Origin: Pomacea canaliculata
Lineage: Eukaryota > Mollusca > Gastropoda > Architaenioglossa > Ampullariidae
Reading direction: 5' to 3'
Assembly (NCBI RefSeq): GCF_003073045.1
Contig: NC_037591.1
Location: 23,779,319-23,843,318, forward strand
Length of the DNA stretch: 64,000 nucleotides
In this document: positions 46,560-59,300 of the stretch, piece after piece
Position numbering within the stretch: position 1 is the first letter of the stretch
Layout of the letters: each line of letters opens with the position of its first letter
Translations under genes and position numbers: made by a program
Notes under the pieces: generated by a model
What the model saw: only the letters and a program-made list of their open reading frames with translations
What the model was told of the DNA's origin: nothing
Database searches by the model: none

Positions 46560-47954
46560 TTTGCTCAGCTTTGGTGGTCATCACGTGATACCTCTGTCGC
46601 CCAGTGCTCTGCAGACTATGCGACATGTTTTGTCTGCGTCTCTTCCCATTTCATGCTCCCCACATCATTCTATCGTTTTTCTCTTTTGAAACACGGTCGA
46701 GAGATCATCGTATTCGTACATGTGCGTTACTTCCTCGTTTTTACTTCCTGTTAAGAGGCAAATTACGAAAAACGCGTAGATGGCACTTATACATAAAGGG
46801 GCGCCATGTGATTTTTTTTCTCTCTCTCTCTGGCTATACAATTCATTTTATAACTAGAGATAGTAAACCGATAAAACTTAAGTATTTCATTTATACAATT
46901 TAAGTATTTCATTTATACAATTTATATCCTTTTTAGCTTTACGATTCATTCCTTATTTAGCTATAATTACAATTTAATTTTATAATGATTAAAATGCGTT
47001 CTATAACTTTAGGAAGTTGAAAGCATTTTATAGTGATAAAATTGAGTTTTATAGCTGTAGAGAGAAAAAATCAATTCCTCTTAGTGCCCCATACTTATAA
47101 CAGCCGTATATACTATATGTGACGTGTCGAAATCGATGCCTATTTAATAATTCTTCCCCTCAATAAGACGGAAAAGATATGCATGGTATAGAATGCATGA
47201 CGCTGCATGGTCTGCAATGTCCAGTTCGCTTAGAAGAATATATGTTTGTATACTTATATATGATAGAATTTCACAACTGATATTCTGTATGCTATAGCTA
47301 TTTACTTATTATAATTGCCATGTACAACTGCATGCACTATGCAATTTAATGAAAGGAAGTATATAGAACACAAAATTTCGCTATTTTCAATCATGCAGTT
47401 AATAAATGTTAAATGAGATTTCGTAAAAAATGCGAAGTAGTATAGATGCACCGCAAAATGATCTTCGATCCGTTATTTGTATTCACCCGATCGAAAGATC
47501 GCATGCACCCATACATGCACCCCCAAACAAAGGTATACGTATATAAAGGGACAAGTTATATACTAATAGTACTATAATATAGGAGTGGCCGGAAAACACA
47601 CTTGCAGTACGGATCGACGTATATCTAACATTTCGAATCGTATCTGATACATCTGCACATCTGTCCTAATTATTTCTTTTTAGGAATGTCTCGGTCATGT
47701 TTACCAGTTTAGTGACCATTGAGATATGCAGTTTTTAAAAAGCATCCATTTATCTGCATGTTTACAAACCATACATCTACTATAGTTTTGTAAATTTTTC
47801 TTGACTGGATCATTTAAAAGACAAATATTTGCATTTTCTTTCAGAGATAATAGAAACCAGCCTTTCTCCAGAAAAATAACACATATTAGCATATTAACAT
47901 ACGTATACGCCACTAAAAGGGAGGCGGGGTGCCGAGGGACATTATTGTCCTCAA
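46560..47954. promoter_or_regulatory. Divergent intergenic region between SDR and GT-B
   Basis: The SDR gene starts at 46559 leftward and the GT-B first exon lies beyond 47900 rightward, so both promoters lie in this 1.4 kb. The DNA is very AT-rich with a TC-rich tract near 46817-46830 and no recognised coding sequence. TTTAGCTTTACGATTCATTC near 46934 closely matches a segment near 41780. Confidence 0.45.
46879..46922. repeat. 22-bp perfect tandem duplication
   Basis: TAAGTATTTCATTTATACAA plus TT occurs twice without mismatch at 46879 and 46901, in the SDR/GT-B intergenic region. Confidence 0.95.
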
Positions 47955-48143
47955 ATGGCTCATATTCGTATAAGACTTTGCGACGCAGTGCTGCATAAGT
48001 GGGTCAGGTCAGAGTTCATCCGCCGTCTGGCTGTCGACTTCGACCATGAAACGGAGATAGTAACTGTCCTAACCAAATCAGTTGTGCCTGATACCGCGAG
48101 CAGTCCTGCAGGACGCTCTCCAAGATATGAATATTCAAAATGA
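47955..48143 (+). other. Upstream ORF ending on the GT-B start codon (ATGA overlap)
   Basis: A 62-codon ORF (MAHIRIRLCDAVLHKWVRSE...) starts with a true ATG at 47955 and ends with the TGA at 48141-48143. The GT-B ATG is 48140-48142, so stop and start overlap as ATGA. I recognise no protein family in it. If the transcript begins upstream of 47955, this uORF would have to be translated or skipped before GT-B, which could lower or couple GT-B translation. A CCTGCAG at about 48110 could be an internal acceptor that removes part of it. Confidence 0.4.
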
Positions 48144-51100
48144 AGCAGAGCTTATTTCGAATGTGCTGGGTAAGTGTACCGTTGAGTTTTATGTGTGGAA
48201 ACGTGTAGCAAACCGGCCAACGTCACAAAACCTGATAAAACCGGAACAGTGTGTAGTGTGTAATATGTGCAAACGTGTTGTTTTTTTTTTACTGACAGGA
48301 AGTTGAAGATCACTTTACATTTCAGCATAATCGATATAAATTTAATGGGGCCAGGGGTGAGCGTTAAACTGCTTGGGATACTATAGGTAAAGTACTTTAA
48401 GGGAAATAAACGCAGAACAAACGCGTATAGCTATGTTTTCCTGAGGAAGAGCGGTTAATTTTGTGGACATTTTCAGGGGTTTTATATACCTTGCAGGTCA
48501 GGCTCGAACATAGCAGCATGACTGTAGCGAGATGTAGATTGGTTTTTTTTTAAGGGATATATCACAAAGTGAAGGAATATGGTAGTTATATGCTTCCCAA
48601 AGAGAAAAAGCATGGTAAGGCAAATTCGTCAAAGGAATATACTGTACCAGCATGTGATGGGAAATTAGCATTGGTGAAATACAAAATAATTTAGTATCAG
48701 CTAGCGTCTGTCATCAATTGTATTCATTTGGGAAGAGACACACAAAAATACTGTCTCAGAATCAGTCACACACACATAGAGCAAGAGCCCACCAGGTAAA
48801 CAGCAATGTAAAAGGAGGCACTCATGGCCCCTTAACAAGAGCTAGGTTACAATGATCACACCCATTTTAGTTTTCAGGTTTTTTTTTTTTTGGAAGGAAA
48901 AGCTGCTCCCACCTAAAGGCCATAGGGATTTGAGGAAATATAGGATGAAAGGGGTGAGGAGGGTTGCCCTATTATGCCTTAAGTGTTGTTTACTGTTGCC
49001 TTGCCCCACACACAAATACATGTACTTATAAGCACCACTGACATACTGAAGGTTATGAGAACTTTTAAGATATTTATCTATCATAGTTGTTGGCATTTAA
49101 ATTTGCTTTCTTCTAGCTAACGCCTATTTGTGTTCCCTTCAAGTTAATTCTCAAGTCAACAGGTCAGTGACTAATAGAATTGCATGACACATTTTGTAAA
49201 CACTTTAATATCCAGAACATTGTGACACTCATTCTAAGATTCAGATTAAAATTTCAGATCTTCCTTTAACCTTTCAATCCCTCTCATAGTTTATTGGCAA
49301 ATTATTTTTATCTATACATTGTTTAGCTTTACAACTTGTCCATGTTTCGGGGTACTTAAATGCATCTCTCCTCACCCCCCACAAGGGTTTGTATACTTTC
49401 TGCTGGCAACTGTTAATTCTCCTCATTAATGATTGTTTCTTTCTAAACCACCTCTGTTGTGAAAGTTTCTGATGATGCTAACTTTAAGAGTTTAATTTCT
49501 TTTTTTTTAAGTTCAGATTTTGCAGAGCAGTTCTAGCAGGTAATTTCATTTAAACTCCAAAGCACTATTATCATTGCTATTATGAGATTTCAGAAGTACT
49601 GTCTACACTGTCAAGATTTGTTCTGAAGATCAGTAGTCTTACAGTACTAAGATTTAAGTAGGCTTAATTAAATGTGAGGAACAGAAGTCAAGTCCAAGAA
49701 GACCAGCCCTACCAGACTTGGCAACATACCTATGTTGCCTGCTCAGGGAAATAGCAACAGTGCTATTCTTTTCAAGCTTAAACAGTGCCAGGAGTGTACA
49801 TCAGTTTCTCTGTCACAGTTTGGTTAGCAGTATGATAAATTTAATAAAGATAAGTTCAAGAGGATTTTAGGTGTAATTCATTTTTCTCAATTGTATTCTG
49901 TGATCTGCAGTCTTTGTCAAGTGTATATAAAGTGTATTTTGTCAATGGTCTGAAATGAATATATCTTTGTTTCATACAGCCATTTTCTGAAAATGCCATT
50001 TTTAATCCCTTCTCTAATTATTTGTCCCTCAGCTGTTCATAGTAAATATCACTTATCCACTGCTTTTTTTAAACGCATTATCATGAGATGTTGCATTGAG
50101 ATTTGACATTTGAATTGTTTGAGCAGTGATCATTTTATTTTTATTTAAAACACTAATAGTGTTATAATATTTTGCCATTACCTTTATCTTCTGCCTTATC
50201 AATATATTATCATCATAGTGTTCTCATGCAAAACAAAGTTCAAAATTTTCTTAAGTGACTGTTTGCTTCATTGCAAGATTCTAATCCCCTCAGATCTTCT
50301 GAATATAACCGCTGTGCAGTTATAATATTGATATATCTTCTTCCCAAGTAGTGCTGTTAAACTAGCAGTTTGATAAAGATCTTTTTCTGTCTTCCATAAC
50401 TGGGTAGTGTGGGGTCTGTCCCTTTTGCTCTGAGCTTTTGATGCATTTCTTTATGCATGGGGGCACATGGGATGGGATCCCATTGGTGTGGTTGCACACG
50501 GGTGTTGGGGTTCTTTTCATTTTTCCCACAGCTTTTGATGCATTTTTTTATGCATGGGTCATATGGGATGGGATCCAACTGTGGTTGCACACTGAACTGT
50601 GTTTGCCATGTCTATCCTATTCAAAAGTACATAGTGACATAAAGGCAGTACCTGAGGGTTTGACCATGATTAACTTCATGTTTGGCCAAATAGACCTTTC
50701 CATATTCCATATTATTATGTCATCTGTCAGTGTACTAGTTGTACATTTCTATCATTTGTATTGTTGGTGTAATTATCACTCCGAGCGTAAGTTGTGGTAA
50801 AGCACTATAAAAATATATTGTTATCATTGTGAAAGAAACCATGAGGAGACTCTAACCTATTTCTTCATTAACTGTAACTGAAGAATTGTGTCTCCATTGT
50901 CATTCTTTTTTAACCATAATCATCCTTCAGAGCCACAACTTACTAGTGATTATGAATGAAAATGTAGGAAACCACAGAGTCCAAATCTGATTAGGTGGAC
51001 TAACACTAAAAGAAAAAAAACCTGTAATAAACAGATGGTTTATTTGCTGCTATTTACTGTTCATGTAAGTTAGTAATCTAAAAGATACTGGGGAGAAGGG

Positions 51101-53485
51101 TGTCAGTTTTTTTTAACATATTCATGTGTGATTACACTGTAATTTTGCTGTTTACATAGCCTGACAGTAAAATATTGAGAGCTAACAACACTGTTGTACT
51201 AACCATTTTTACTCGCTTTAAATAAAATGCTGTAGGATTCTTACAGAAATTTTAAAAAATTTCATTATTTCTATATGTAAACTCAAGGATTTCTATTTAT
51301 CACTCGACACACTGCTGGTTGTTGGTGTAAGCTTTTTTTCAAAATTGTAGGATAGTACCATTAGTAGTATTAGCATTGCGCTATTCTTCTAGTCCTAAAT
51401 TGCAAGAACTAAAGGGAGTCAGGGTGGTAATTGTTAGGATTTTTTTTTTTTTTTTGAATTTTCTTCTGTTGGGTACCAGAAGCAGTAGGTTGGTAAGATA
51501 AGTGTGCACCCAACCTTAAACTCCCATTGTTGCTAATATTATAAAGATCATGTGTGAAAGTGTGCACAAAAAAAAAAATTGATGTGAATCTCATAGGAAC
51601 ATTTTTCTTTAGTGATGCAAGATGTGTGAAAAGATCTAAAAATGTGTAGAAATCCCAGCACACACACACAGAGTATAGATTAGATAATAACAGACTTTAC
51701 ATGAAAGACTCAACATTGCTAATTTTATAAAGCAGTGAAATTTTAATTTGTTTCACCTATTGTGTGCATCAGGTTAATTTAGTATCCTGGATATTGTGTG
51801 CTCATGAGCATTTCTTATCTGCCCAGGTGCATCCCTATCATGCTCTACTTGTGTCCCTGGGGCTGTGTATTGTTACTGTGGCTGTGAGTCTTCTGTACCT
51901 TGAGGATGCATCACTTAAAATGCCACATGATCGCCTCCAACATCTGCCTACTCGCAGCATCACCACAGCAGCACCATCTGTGTCACATGCTGGCCTGGAT
52001 CATGCCCAGAGTGATACTGATGACATACAGGTATGGCCTATTCGTGTAGGTGTGGGACGGTCCAAGCATGGTGCGAAGTGGGCTGACCCAGACCCTAGAG
52101 ATGCACTGGCTGTAGGGTCAGATGTTAAAGTGCTGAACAATTTGGAGATAGTTGCACGAAATATCAGCCACCATTCTGTACGCAGTAACTACCTGAAGAA
52201 GGAATCCTGGCGCCTGCGTGTGGTTCAGGAAGATGGCTCTGTGGTTATACCACCACATCTGCTGAATGCTGTGCGACCTGAAATTAACAGTCGTAAGAGA
52301 TATATCATATATCTCTGTCATGCTAACATCTCCTGCTGTGGGTGGGGAGATCGTCAGCATGGAATCCTGTCGACCTACGTTATTTCGCTGGTCACCAATC
52401 GCACATTTGGTGTGGAGATGTCATCTCCTTGTCCCTTAACCAACTTATTTCATCCACGGCTGCTGGACTGGAAAATTAATGCATCATCGCTAGAAGGTCT
52501 TAGCACACGACACATCTACGCAGTGAATGATCGGGTTTTTCGGCAGGTAACTTCATTTCTTACTTTCTGGTAGAAATGTAACCTTTAAGATGCTATTTCA
52601 GTACAGTTTGTGTGTATTATTGAGTCAAACTAATTACATTAAAAAATAAAAGTTGGAAATTGACTTTTACTAATATGTTGTTCAGGTGATGAAGATGCAT
52701 ATGCTCTGTTGTTAAATACCAATGTAATGCATAGTTAATAGTTATTGGTTTTTACTGTACATCTAGCTAAGTTAGATCTGCTATCCCTTATTTTTGTGTA
52801 TGTAGGTGATGCAGACAATCGACTTTGATGCTGTCTACCCGGAGGATGTGGTGTATCTGACTACAAACTATGACTACTTTTATGCCCTAAGGTCCAATCC
52901 ACATTATTCGCAGATCTTCCGCCGCAAAGTACACGGCAAGCCAAGGCCAGTTATATTTGCTGATCTGTGGCAGAATGTGTTTAAACTGAACAAGCGGGTG
53001 CGTCGGCGTATAGACCGTGCCATAAAAATGGCTCGTCCCACCCCTCATCACAAGCTGATCTGTGGCCATGTTAGACTAGGCAGGAACCCATCCATTCCCA
53101 ATGATTCAGAGGTCAGGAATACATTGCACACCATTCGACCCCTCTGGAAGTTTCTGTCCCATTTCAAGGATCCAAAAAATACAGAATTTTTGTGCCAAGT
53201 GATTCAGAGATAGTGCGTAGCAAAGTACTTGATATGTTTCCTGGTCAAGCAGTGGATGTCAAAGGAGACATCATGCACATTGATAAATCACAGGTGGAGG
53301 ATGGCTGTGTGGGCTTTGAGAAAGTGCTTGCCGACCAGTACCTTCTGTCGACTTGTGATGTCCTAGTCTTAACCTACAGTGTCTTTGGCAAGTCGGCAGC
53401 ATACATGCGTCGCTCCAATCATGATCTGTACTTCATGGATAACTCCACAATTAAACCACTAAGGCTGTTCAAAGAAAAGACCTAA
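48140..53485 (+). CDS. Type II membrane fucosyltransferase-like glycosyltransferase (GT-B), one frame break
   Basis: Three coding exons: 48140-48169 (donor GTAAGT), 51827-52546 (acceptor TATCTGCCCAG) and 52806-53485. The joined start reads MKQSLFRMCW-VHPYHALL, followed by a hydrophobic anchor at 16-35: type II Golgi topology. IIYLCHANISCCGWGDRQHG (about 170-189) and HVRLGRNPSIPND (338-350) are the same family landmarks as in GT-A, and the C-terminal third aligns too (GDIMHID, GFE, DQ, STCDVLVLTYS). The frame is broken once: after FKDPK the conserved continuation YRIFVPSDSEIVRSK lies one frame back, and one extra A in the run 53174-53179 would restore 476 codons. Read as an indel in the assembly, the gene is whole; as a real change it loses its last third. 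Sugar donor and acceptor are unknown. Confidence 0.85.
48170..50433. other. GT-B intron 1, first part
   Basis: Non-coding intron with T-runs (for example about 48283-48290 and 48880-48892). No embedded gene recognised. Confidence 0.5.
50434..50607. repeat. 97-bp tandem duplication in GT-B intron 1
   Basis: GCTTTTGATGCATTTCTTTA at 50434 recurs as GCTTTTGATGCATTTTTTTA at 50531. Both are followed by TGCATGGG, a GGGATGGGATCC box and GTGGTTGCACAC. An ORF running through both copies on each strand is a by-product of the repeat. Confidence 0.88.
50640..50830 (+). repeat. LINE/SINE 3' tail in GT-B intron 1
   Basis: The segment ends GTAAAGCACTATAAAAATAT then TGTTATCATTGTG, matching the end type seen at about 11125 and 36385. 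Only the tail is recognisable, and the 5' limit is uncertain. Confidence 0.45.
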
Positions 53486-56254
53486 GCCTGTATGAACTCC
53501 TGTTAAGGTAACCACATACTGAGTTATGGCACCATCATCACACTGACAGGATACCTTCTGGAACTACAGGTGCCACTGGGCACCCATTGCTGTGAAGGAT
53601 TTGGTATGTCTTGTGTTCTGCAATAATGCTCATTGTTTATGATCAGGATACATGTTACAAGGAAGCAAGTTTGATATTAGCTGTTACCGAGGGTGATGTG
53701 TTTCTGAGGATTATGATGTGATCTTTCAAGGGATAGCCTATGTCATCAGTAAGTATTCAAGATGCAGAAAGGGAAAAGCAGGAGAATTTTTTTCCTAGAA
53801 AACCACACAATAGATATAAAATAATTTTAGATTTTATTTTAATTATTTTAGGCATGAGAAGCAACATAGATGTCTATATCAATAAACCTTTACTGGGCAA
53901 AAGATGTTACAATCTGACTAGAGCAATGTTCTTAACTCAATCAGGATGTTTTGCCACTGCAAAGACAAACATTACAATCAGTATGTACCTGTGGTCTTGT
54001 ATAAGTTAAAAGATATTGTTAAAAAAAAATACCCTTTTTAAGTGTTTTATATTAGTCAAGACTTCAGACAGGATTAGGGTAGGAGAAAGTGTTTTGTTAG
54101 CAGTTCTCCACTGTCATATGCTTGCCTTTTTTTCATACATTTCAAAACTATCAAGTATTTAAAGTTTTTTGTAAAGTAAAACAGAACAGCATGCGTGTGT
54201 TTGTGTGTGTGTGTAAAAATTGCACTTTTTATTTTTTTTTTTTTTTTTTTTTTTTTTTTCCCAAGGGTAAGATGTATGTAGTGTGAGAAAGTTATGTTCA
54301 AAGTAATGTTAATCAGTTTTAAGCGGCCTGTATTAGGCTAGTCATTCTCCGTACTGGAGACAAAATGGACAGAAGCTTACTCTGTACAGCAGTGCTGGTG
54401 CATTGCTGCCCGTTATTCTTTCAATATTCACAAGTGCCGTCATATGCATGCTTGAATACACTTTTGCCTTCCTAGACTATCTGGTAAACAAATTTAGAAT
54501 GTAAAAACTCAGAACAAATTACCACATCTACAAAGATTTATGTCTATCCATGTTTGTGAATTTCTATATTAATAAATATCACTATTACTAAATTTAGTAA
54601 GTAGTGATTTGGGGGCATGTTGGAAATCATGGAACACATATTTTATTTGTTTTAGTATTTAGGGGTTGGCTACTCAGTCTGTTTTTGCATAGTCTGAGGA
54701 GGGTTTTTTAATTCTTTTTTCATTAGGCATCACAGATTAATGTAGATTGTGTTTATGTTTATGAGACAGTAAACTAAAATTCTGCTCCTCCTTCCACATC
54801 CTCAAGTGACTATTGACCTAATTGACCATTATTTTGGTGTTCTTGTGTTCCTTGCATTTTGTTCAGCATGTCTTGGCTTGGAACATAAAAAGGTGCAGTG
54901 CATTTCATGGCTTTACTAGCAGGATACCTGGGGCACAAGAAAAGGTTATTGTGGTTATTTCTGAATACTGATGCTGTGGCATGATGATGACTAAAGACAA
55001 GTGTCTTGGTAGTTGCTGAAGGTTTTTCAGTTGATAGAGACAGTTTCTGATAAATTTATCCATCAGTAATTGTTGCTTGTGTTACACTTGTCAGTTGGTA
55101 TCTGTCAACTAGACCTGGTGTGCATTAACATCAAAAATAATTTTTTTTATTGATTTTGTGTGATTAAACATAGAAATGGAATCAAACGTAGCCCTTTATG
55201 CTTTCAACGTAATTGAAGGCCTTACAAATGGTCAGACACTAGCCCCTCTGTAAATCTCATTTCCTTCCTTTCATAACATCCTGTTGTATGTTATGCAGTG
55301 TTTGCCTTTGCTAGAAGTGCAGGCTGGAAATTTATGATAAGGAAGAAAAGACTGGCACACATGTTGGAGCATGACTGATAACACTAGGGAACGCTGCTTT
55401 TAGCCTTGTCAACCCTGATGGTGCTGGCTTAAAATGCAGCTCTTTTACTTAACTCCAGAAAATGTTGAAATCTTCATGCTAGTAAGATTTAAACGCATTT
55501 ACTGTATATAAGCTACACTTATGCACTCATTACTAGAAATTTAAGTATGGACATCAGTAAGGGTAAAAGAAAACATCTTTATCGTGTACTTAATCTGTTT
55601 GCCAGTTTATATACATATATATTGTAAAGAGTTTAGATAAGCAGCATTCGAATGAAAATGAAAAACACGGCAGCTTCTTTGATTGCCTAATCTCTGAATA
55701 AGCTGGCAAAATTCTATCGTAGATGACCATTTTATAGAGCTTGAAACTTTTTAGATTTTGGTCATTTCATGTTGGTGTAGTCCTAAGACATGCTGCAGTT
55801 TGGATGAAAATATAGTTTCAAGAGCCTTTGATATGTCTGACATGCATTCCCAGATAAAAGGAGGATCTATCATCCTGAACAACCATAGAGGTGTAGCAAA
55901 ATTTTGCAGATATTCCCTGAGTTTAAAAGATACTATTCAAAATATAAGGTCAAAACCAAGGTTTAACAGTAAGTAAATTCTACTTTTTATTTATAAGTGT
56001 AATCTACATGAAGTATTAAAAATTTTTGATGGCTACAGTTGCATGCAAATTGTTATTTGAGTTTGTTTGCCGTGTGTGCAGTCATTAATATAGTCTAGTA
56101 CCAAGGATTTTGCTATTTACTAAGAGCATATCATATCAAAGAGCAGCCAGACACATTTGAGACAAAATGGAGCTAGTTATAAAGGATGCTGAATAACATG
56201 GTAGTGTATTTGTTGACCCATCTGTCCGAATAGGTATCTTGACGACTCTAAAGA
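53486..56254. other. GT-B 3' UTR and intergenic DNA
   Basis: Non-coding sequence with a TG-run near 54194-54214. AATAAA occurs at 53880-53885 and could end GT-B. No recognised gene. Confidence 0.45.
54232..54259. repeat. 28-base T homopolymer
   Basis: A pure T run follows an (TG)n tract. It may be the inverted poly(A) of a retroposed sequence, but no clear source is visible next to it. Its length makes the assembly unreliable here. Confidence 0.9.
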
Positions 56255-56395
56255 GGGTTGAGGAAGGTAAGGCAGCGAGAAAGAGATGGGCACCGCCCTC
56301 ATGAAGCAGGCATCCAGAAAAATGAGGTCTCTAATACCTTGCTCCCCAATGACCTGAAAGAGGTCTGGGGATTACCTTTACCTTTACATGGTGGC
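56255..56395 (+). repeat. SINE-like element with ACCTTT tail
   Basis: The element contains GAAAGAGATGGGCACCGCCC, GCTCCCCAATGACCTGAAAG and GGTCTGGGGATTACCTTTAC followed by another CTTTAC unit. The GCTCCCCAAnGACCTG plus (ACCTTT)n ending is a pattern I associate with a mollusc short retroposon. Only one copy is in the window, so this rests on memory. Confidence 0.4.
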
Positions 56396-59300
56396 CAGGC
56401 ATGTGGAATATTTATGACATTATGCTTATCCTGTAGTTGTGGGTTTTCATGACATCTCACAGAAAGGCCAGCAGCATGGCTTCATAGAATAGTTAGGTTG
56501 GGGGAGAAAATGTTGGTGAGCAAACTACTCTATGAAGTGTAGCAAGTTATCAATCAGCTTGTTGACTAATGCAAGGCAGGGTTTCTACAGTCTAAATGAC
56601 TTATTTGTTGACTAACCTGACACATTCTGGCAATGGTAGTCCCAAAAGTTTAGACCCTAGCCCTAGCAAGTGATTCTTTTAGAACTTCTCCATTGTGGCA
56701 GACCATTATGTCCCTGCAACACACTAGCATTTTGCAGAGTGTGCTGTTTCACAAACTGCAGTATCAATGCAAGGCCTAGGAAATTTAGATGAAGAAATGG
56801 GTTTTTTTTTCCTTTTTTAAATTTGATGAGACCAAAGAAATGCATGCTTGTATGTATTGGCTTTTGTTTAAACCCTTGTTATGTTGTACAGAAATGTGAC
56901 CTATTTTATGTAATGCATCATGCAACAGACTGGATTTCTGCCAAATGCTGAGACACCTTTGTTAAAGAAAAAGCCACTTGCATACTCTGTCTCTCTTGCC
57001 ATGATGCATATTTTTGCCATGTATATAAAGACTTCATTTTCATCTGGCCCTCCATCATCCACCTGCATTGCATCGCACTTTTTCTCTCATTCCCTCAGAA
57101 GGTGTTGATAACCGGTGATGAGCAGTTACTTCACCTGCTCAGACCATTGCACAGGTTTCCATACCTGTTGTCATTGTGATGCATGCCAGCCATAGAGTGG
57201 ATTATGCAAGTGTGATTCTTAAAATTATTATTGTTGATTGTTAACTGTTGTGCCACTCCAAACCTTTTAACAAAAGTTGTAAACCTTTCATCTCACCTGT
57301 GCAGAAATCAAGTGACAGATGAATTGGCTGTAGCTTGTAGAACCACAGGGATAATGTAACAGGCAGGAAATGCACCAGTTAGAGAGCACATCATGAGAGA
57401 CTAAGAGCATATTTGATTTTTCTTATGATGTGTTTGACCTATATGCTATGTGATTATTTTCAGTCCACACAAAACAGTCATTGACATGCCAGTTGCAGTG
57501 AAATAGGCTCACTCCTGGATATGGTGTAGAACTCAGTCAGTTAATCTAAGCACATAAGACTGTGTTTAAAACACTTTTACTTCTTAACTTACTTCTTAGG
57601 AGACAGATAAGCAGGTTGGCAACATGGCAACATATGTCACTGAAAACTCTAGCATCAGAACTTCTCAGGGCATAGGAGAAAACTAGATGTGGCAGCTGCA
57701 TAGTCACAATAAGTCATCTGTCATGTTGCTTTACCCTCTCCCACCCTACCTAGAGGTGAAAGACATGCATAAAGGTAGAGTTCCAGTAGTCTAATGGCCA
57801 CAGAGCAGCAAATTGAAAGCGACTCACCACTGAGTTGGATGGCAGAAGATAGAGTTAACCTTCTCCTTAAGCAACATGTTAGCTTTCTGGCAAGCAGTTA
57901 CCCATCACTGGTTAACTGTGGCAGAGGGAGTAACCAAGTCAGAGGCTTTGAACTAGCAACTTTTGGCTCTGAATTTCAGCACAACCCTTCCACAAAAGTA
58001 CAGAACCTCTCCGTAAGCATGAATACAGAGTTTTAATTTCCCCAAAAGCTTAAATACAAATTTTTCATATGGAATCGATGTATAACATGCCATTCATGCA
58101 AAAAAGATTCCCCTGATGCATGAGTGTTAGCAACACGAGATCTTCACTTCTTGGATGTAAAATAATTTATATGTGTATCGCAATCGCAACAAAATTAAAT
58201 GAAAGCAGATTTTTTTTTCTTTTTAACTGGTCTATGTTCTTGTATATTACATGCAGAAAGGGAAATACGGTGTACTTGTGGAGATAATCTTAAATTTGTG
58301 CTTATGGTGGTCGGAGGAGGGAATAGAATTTGTGCAAAATAAACAGTACAGCACTCCTAGTCAAGCTGTTCCACACCGTCAAATACCAAAAGCAGGGTTT
58401 TAAAAAAAAGACATATGATCAAATTTTTTCATAGGGCCTCATCTACTTAACTCATACCATAGAAGGTGCACATTTTTTATTCACAAATGCTTGTGAATAT
58501 GACTTAGTCTTTTGACATTATTGTGTCAGTTATGATTTTGCTTTTATATCCTTTTAAATTCTGTAGGTGGGACAAGCTTTCTCACTGCAATCTTAATATT
58601 TTCTAGTTTTGACAGAATAGTTGTGCACAATCATTTGTGCTTGCTTTATCTTCTGCCGAAGACAGATGGTTGGTCATCTGTTGTTAATACTTCTTTCTGT
58701 GAGAATGTGTCAAGAAACAAATGTTTAGGAGATATACTAATACTAGGAGACTTTTATAGCATATTGATCCTTTGAAACATTTTGTTTGTAATTTGCGGAT
58801 GCAAACACTTAGGTCTTTGGAAAGAGACATTTAATCAAGGAGATAACCTGGCAGAGGATAAAGGAAGAGTATCCCTACCACCTGGACCAGAATAGGTAGG
58901 TGTGCTGGTCAACAGAGTAGAGTTGGGTATGGGGTGGGGTGAGGGATATGGAGCCAAAGGGTATCAGATGCAGGCTGAAGTGTAGATGGTGAGGCAGTAA
59001 TGTAATCAGCTGCACGGTGATGGAGACATTTGTAGCAAAGTTGCCTAAACTTACAAATATGCTCATGAGAGAACAATATGTATGACCACCTTGATGGTGG
59101 CATCATGATTCGGGGTAAATTGTCTTTATCTTACTTTCTGGTGCAGCCACACCTGCAGTTACTACAGTGTAATGAGCCGGTGGGTTAGCATCACAGTCCA
59201 AAGTCGACCTGGTTGTGGTGTACAGTCCATTAAAATTTGGATAGCTCCAGAATGTTTTAACAACACTCCTATTTTTGTTGATCATTAAAAAAACCCTTAA

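Noticed and set aside
50357-50800. ORFs on both strands over the 97-bp duplication as coding genes
   Set aside because: They arise from the repeated GCATGGG/GGGATGGGATCC unit inside GT-B intron 1 and have no family features.
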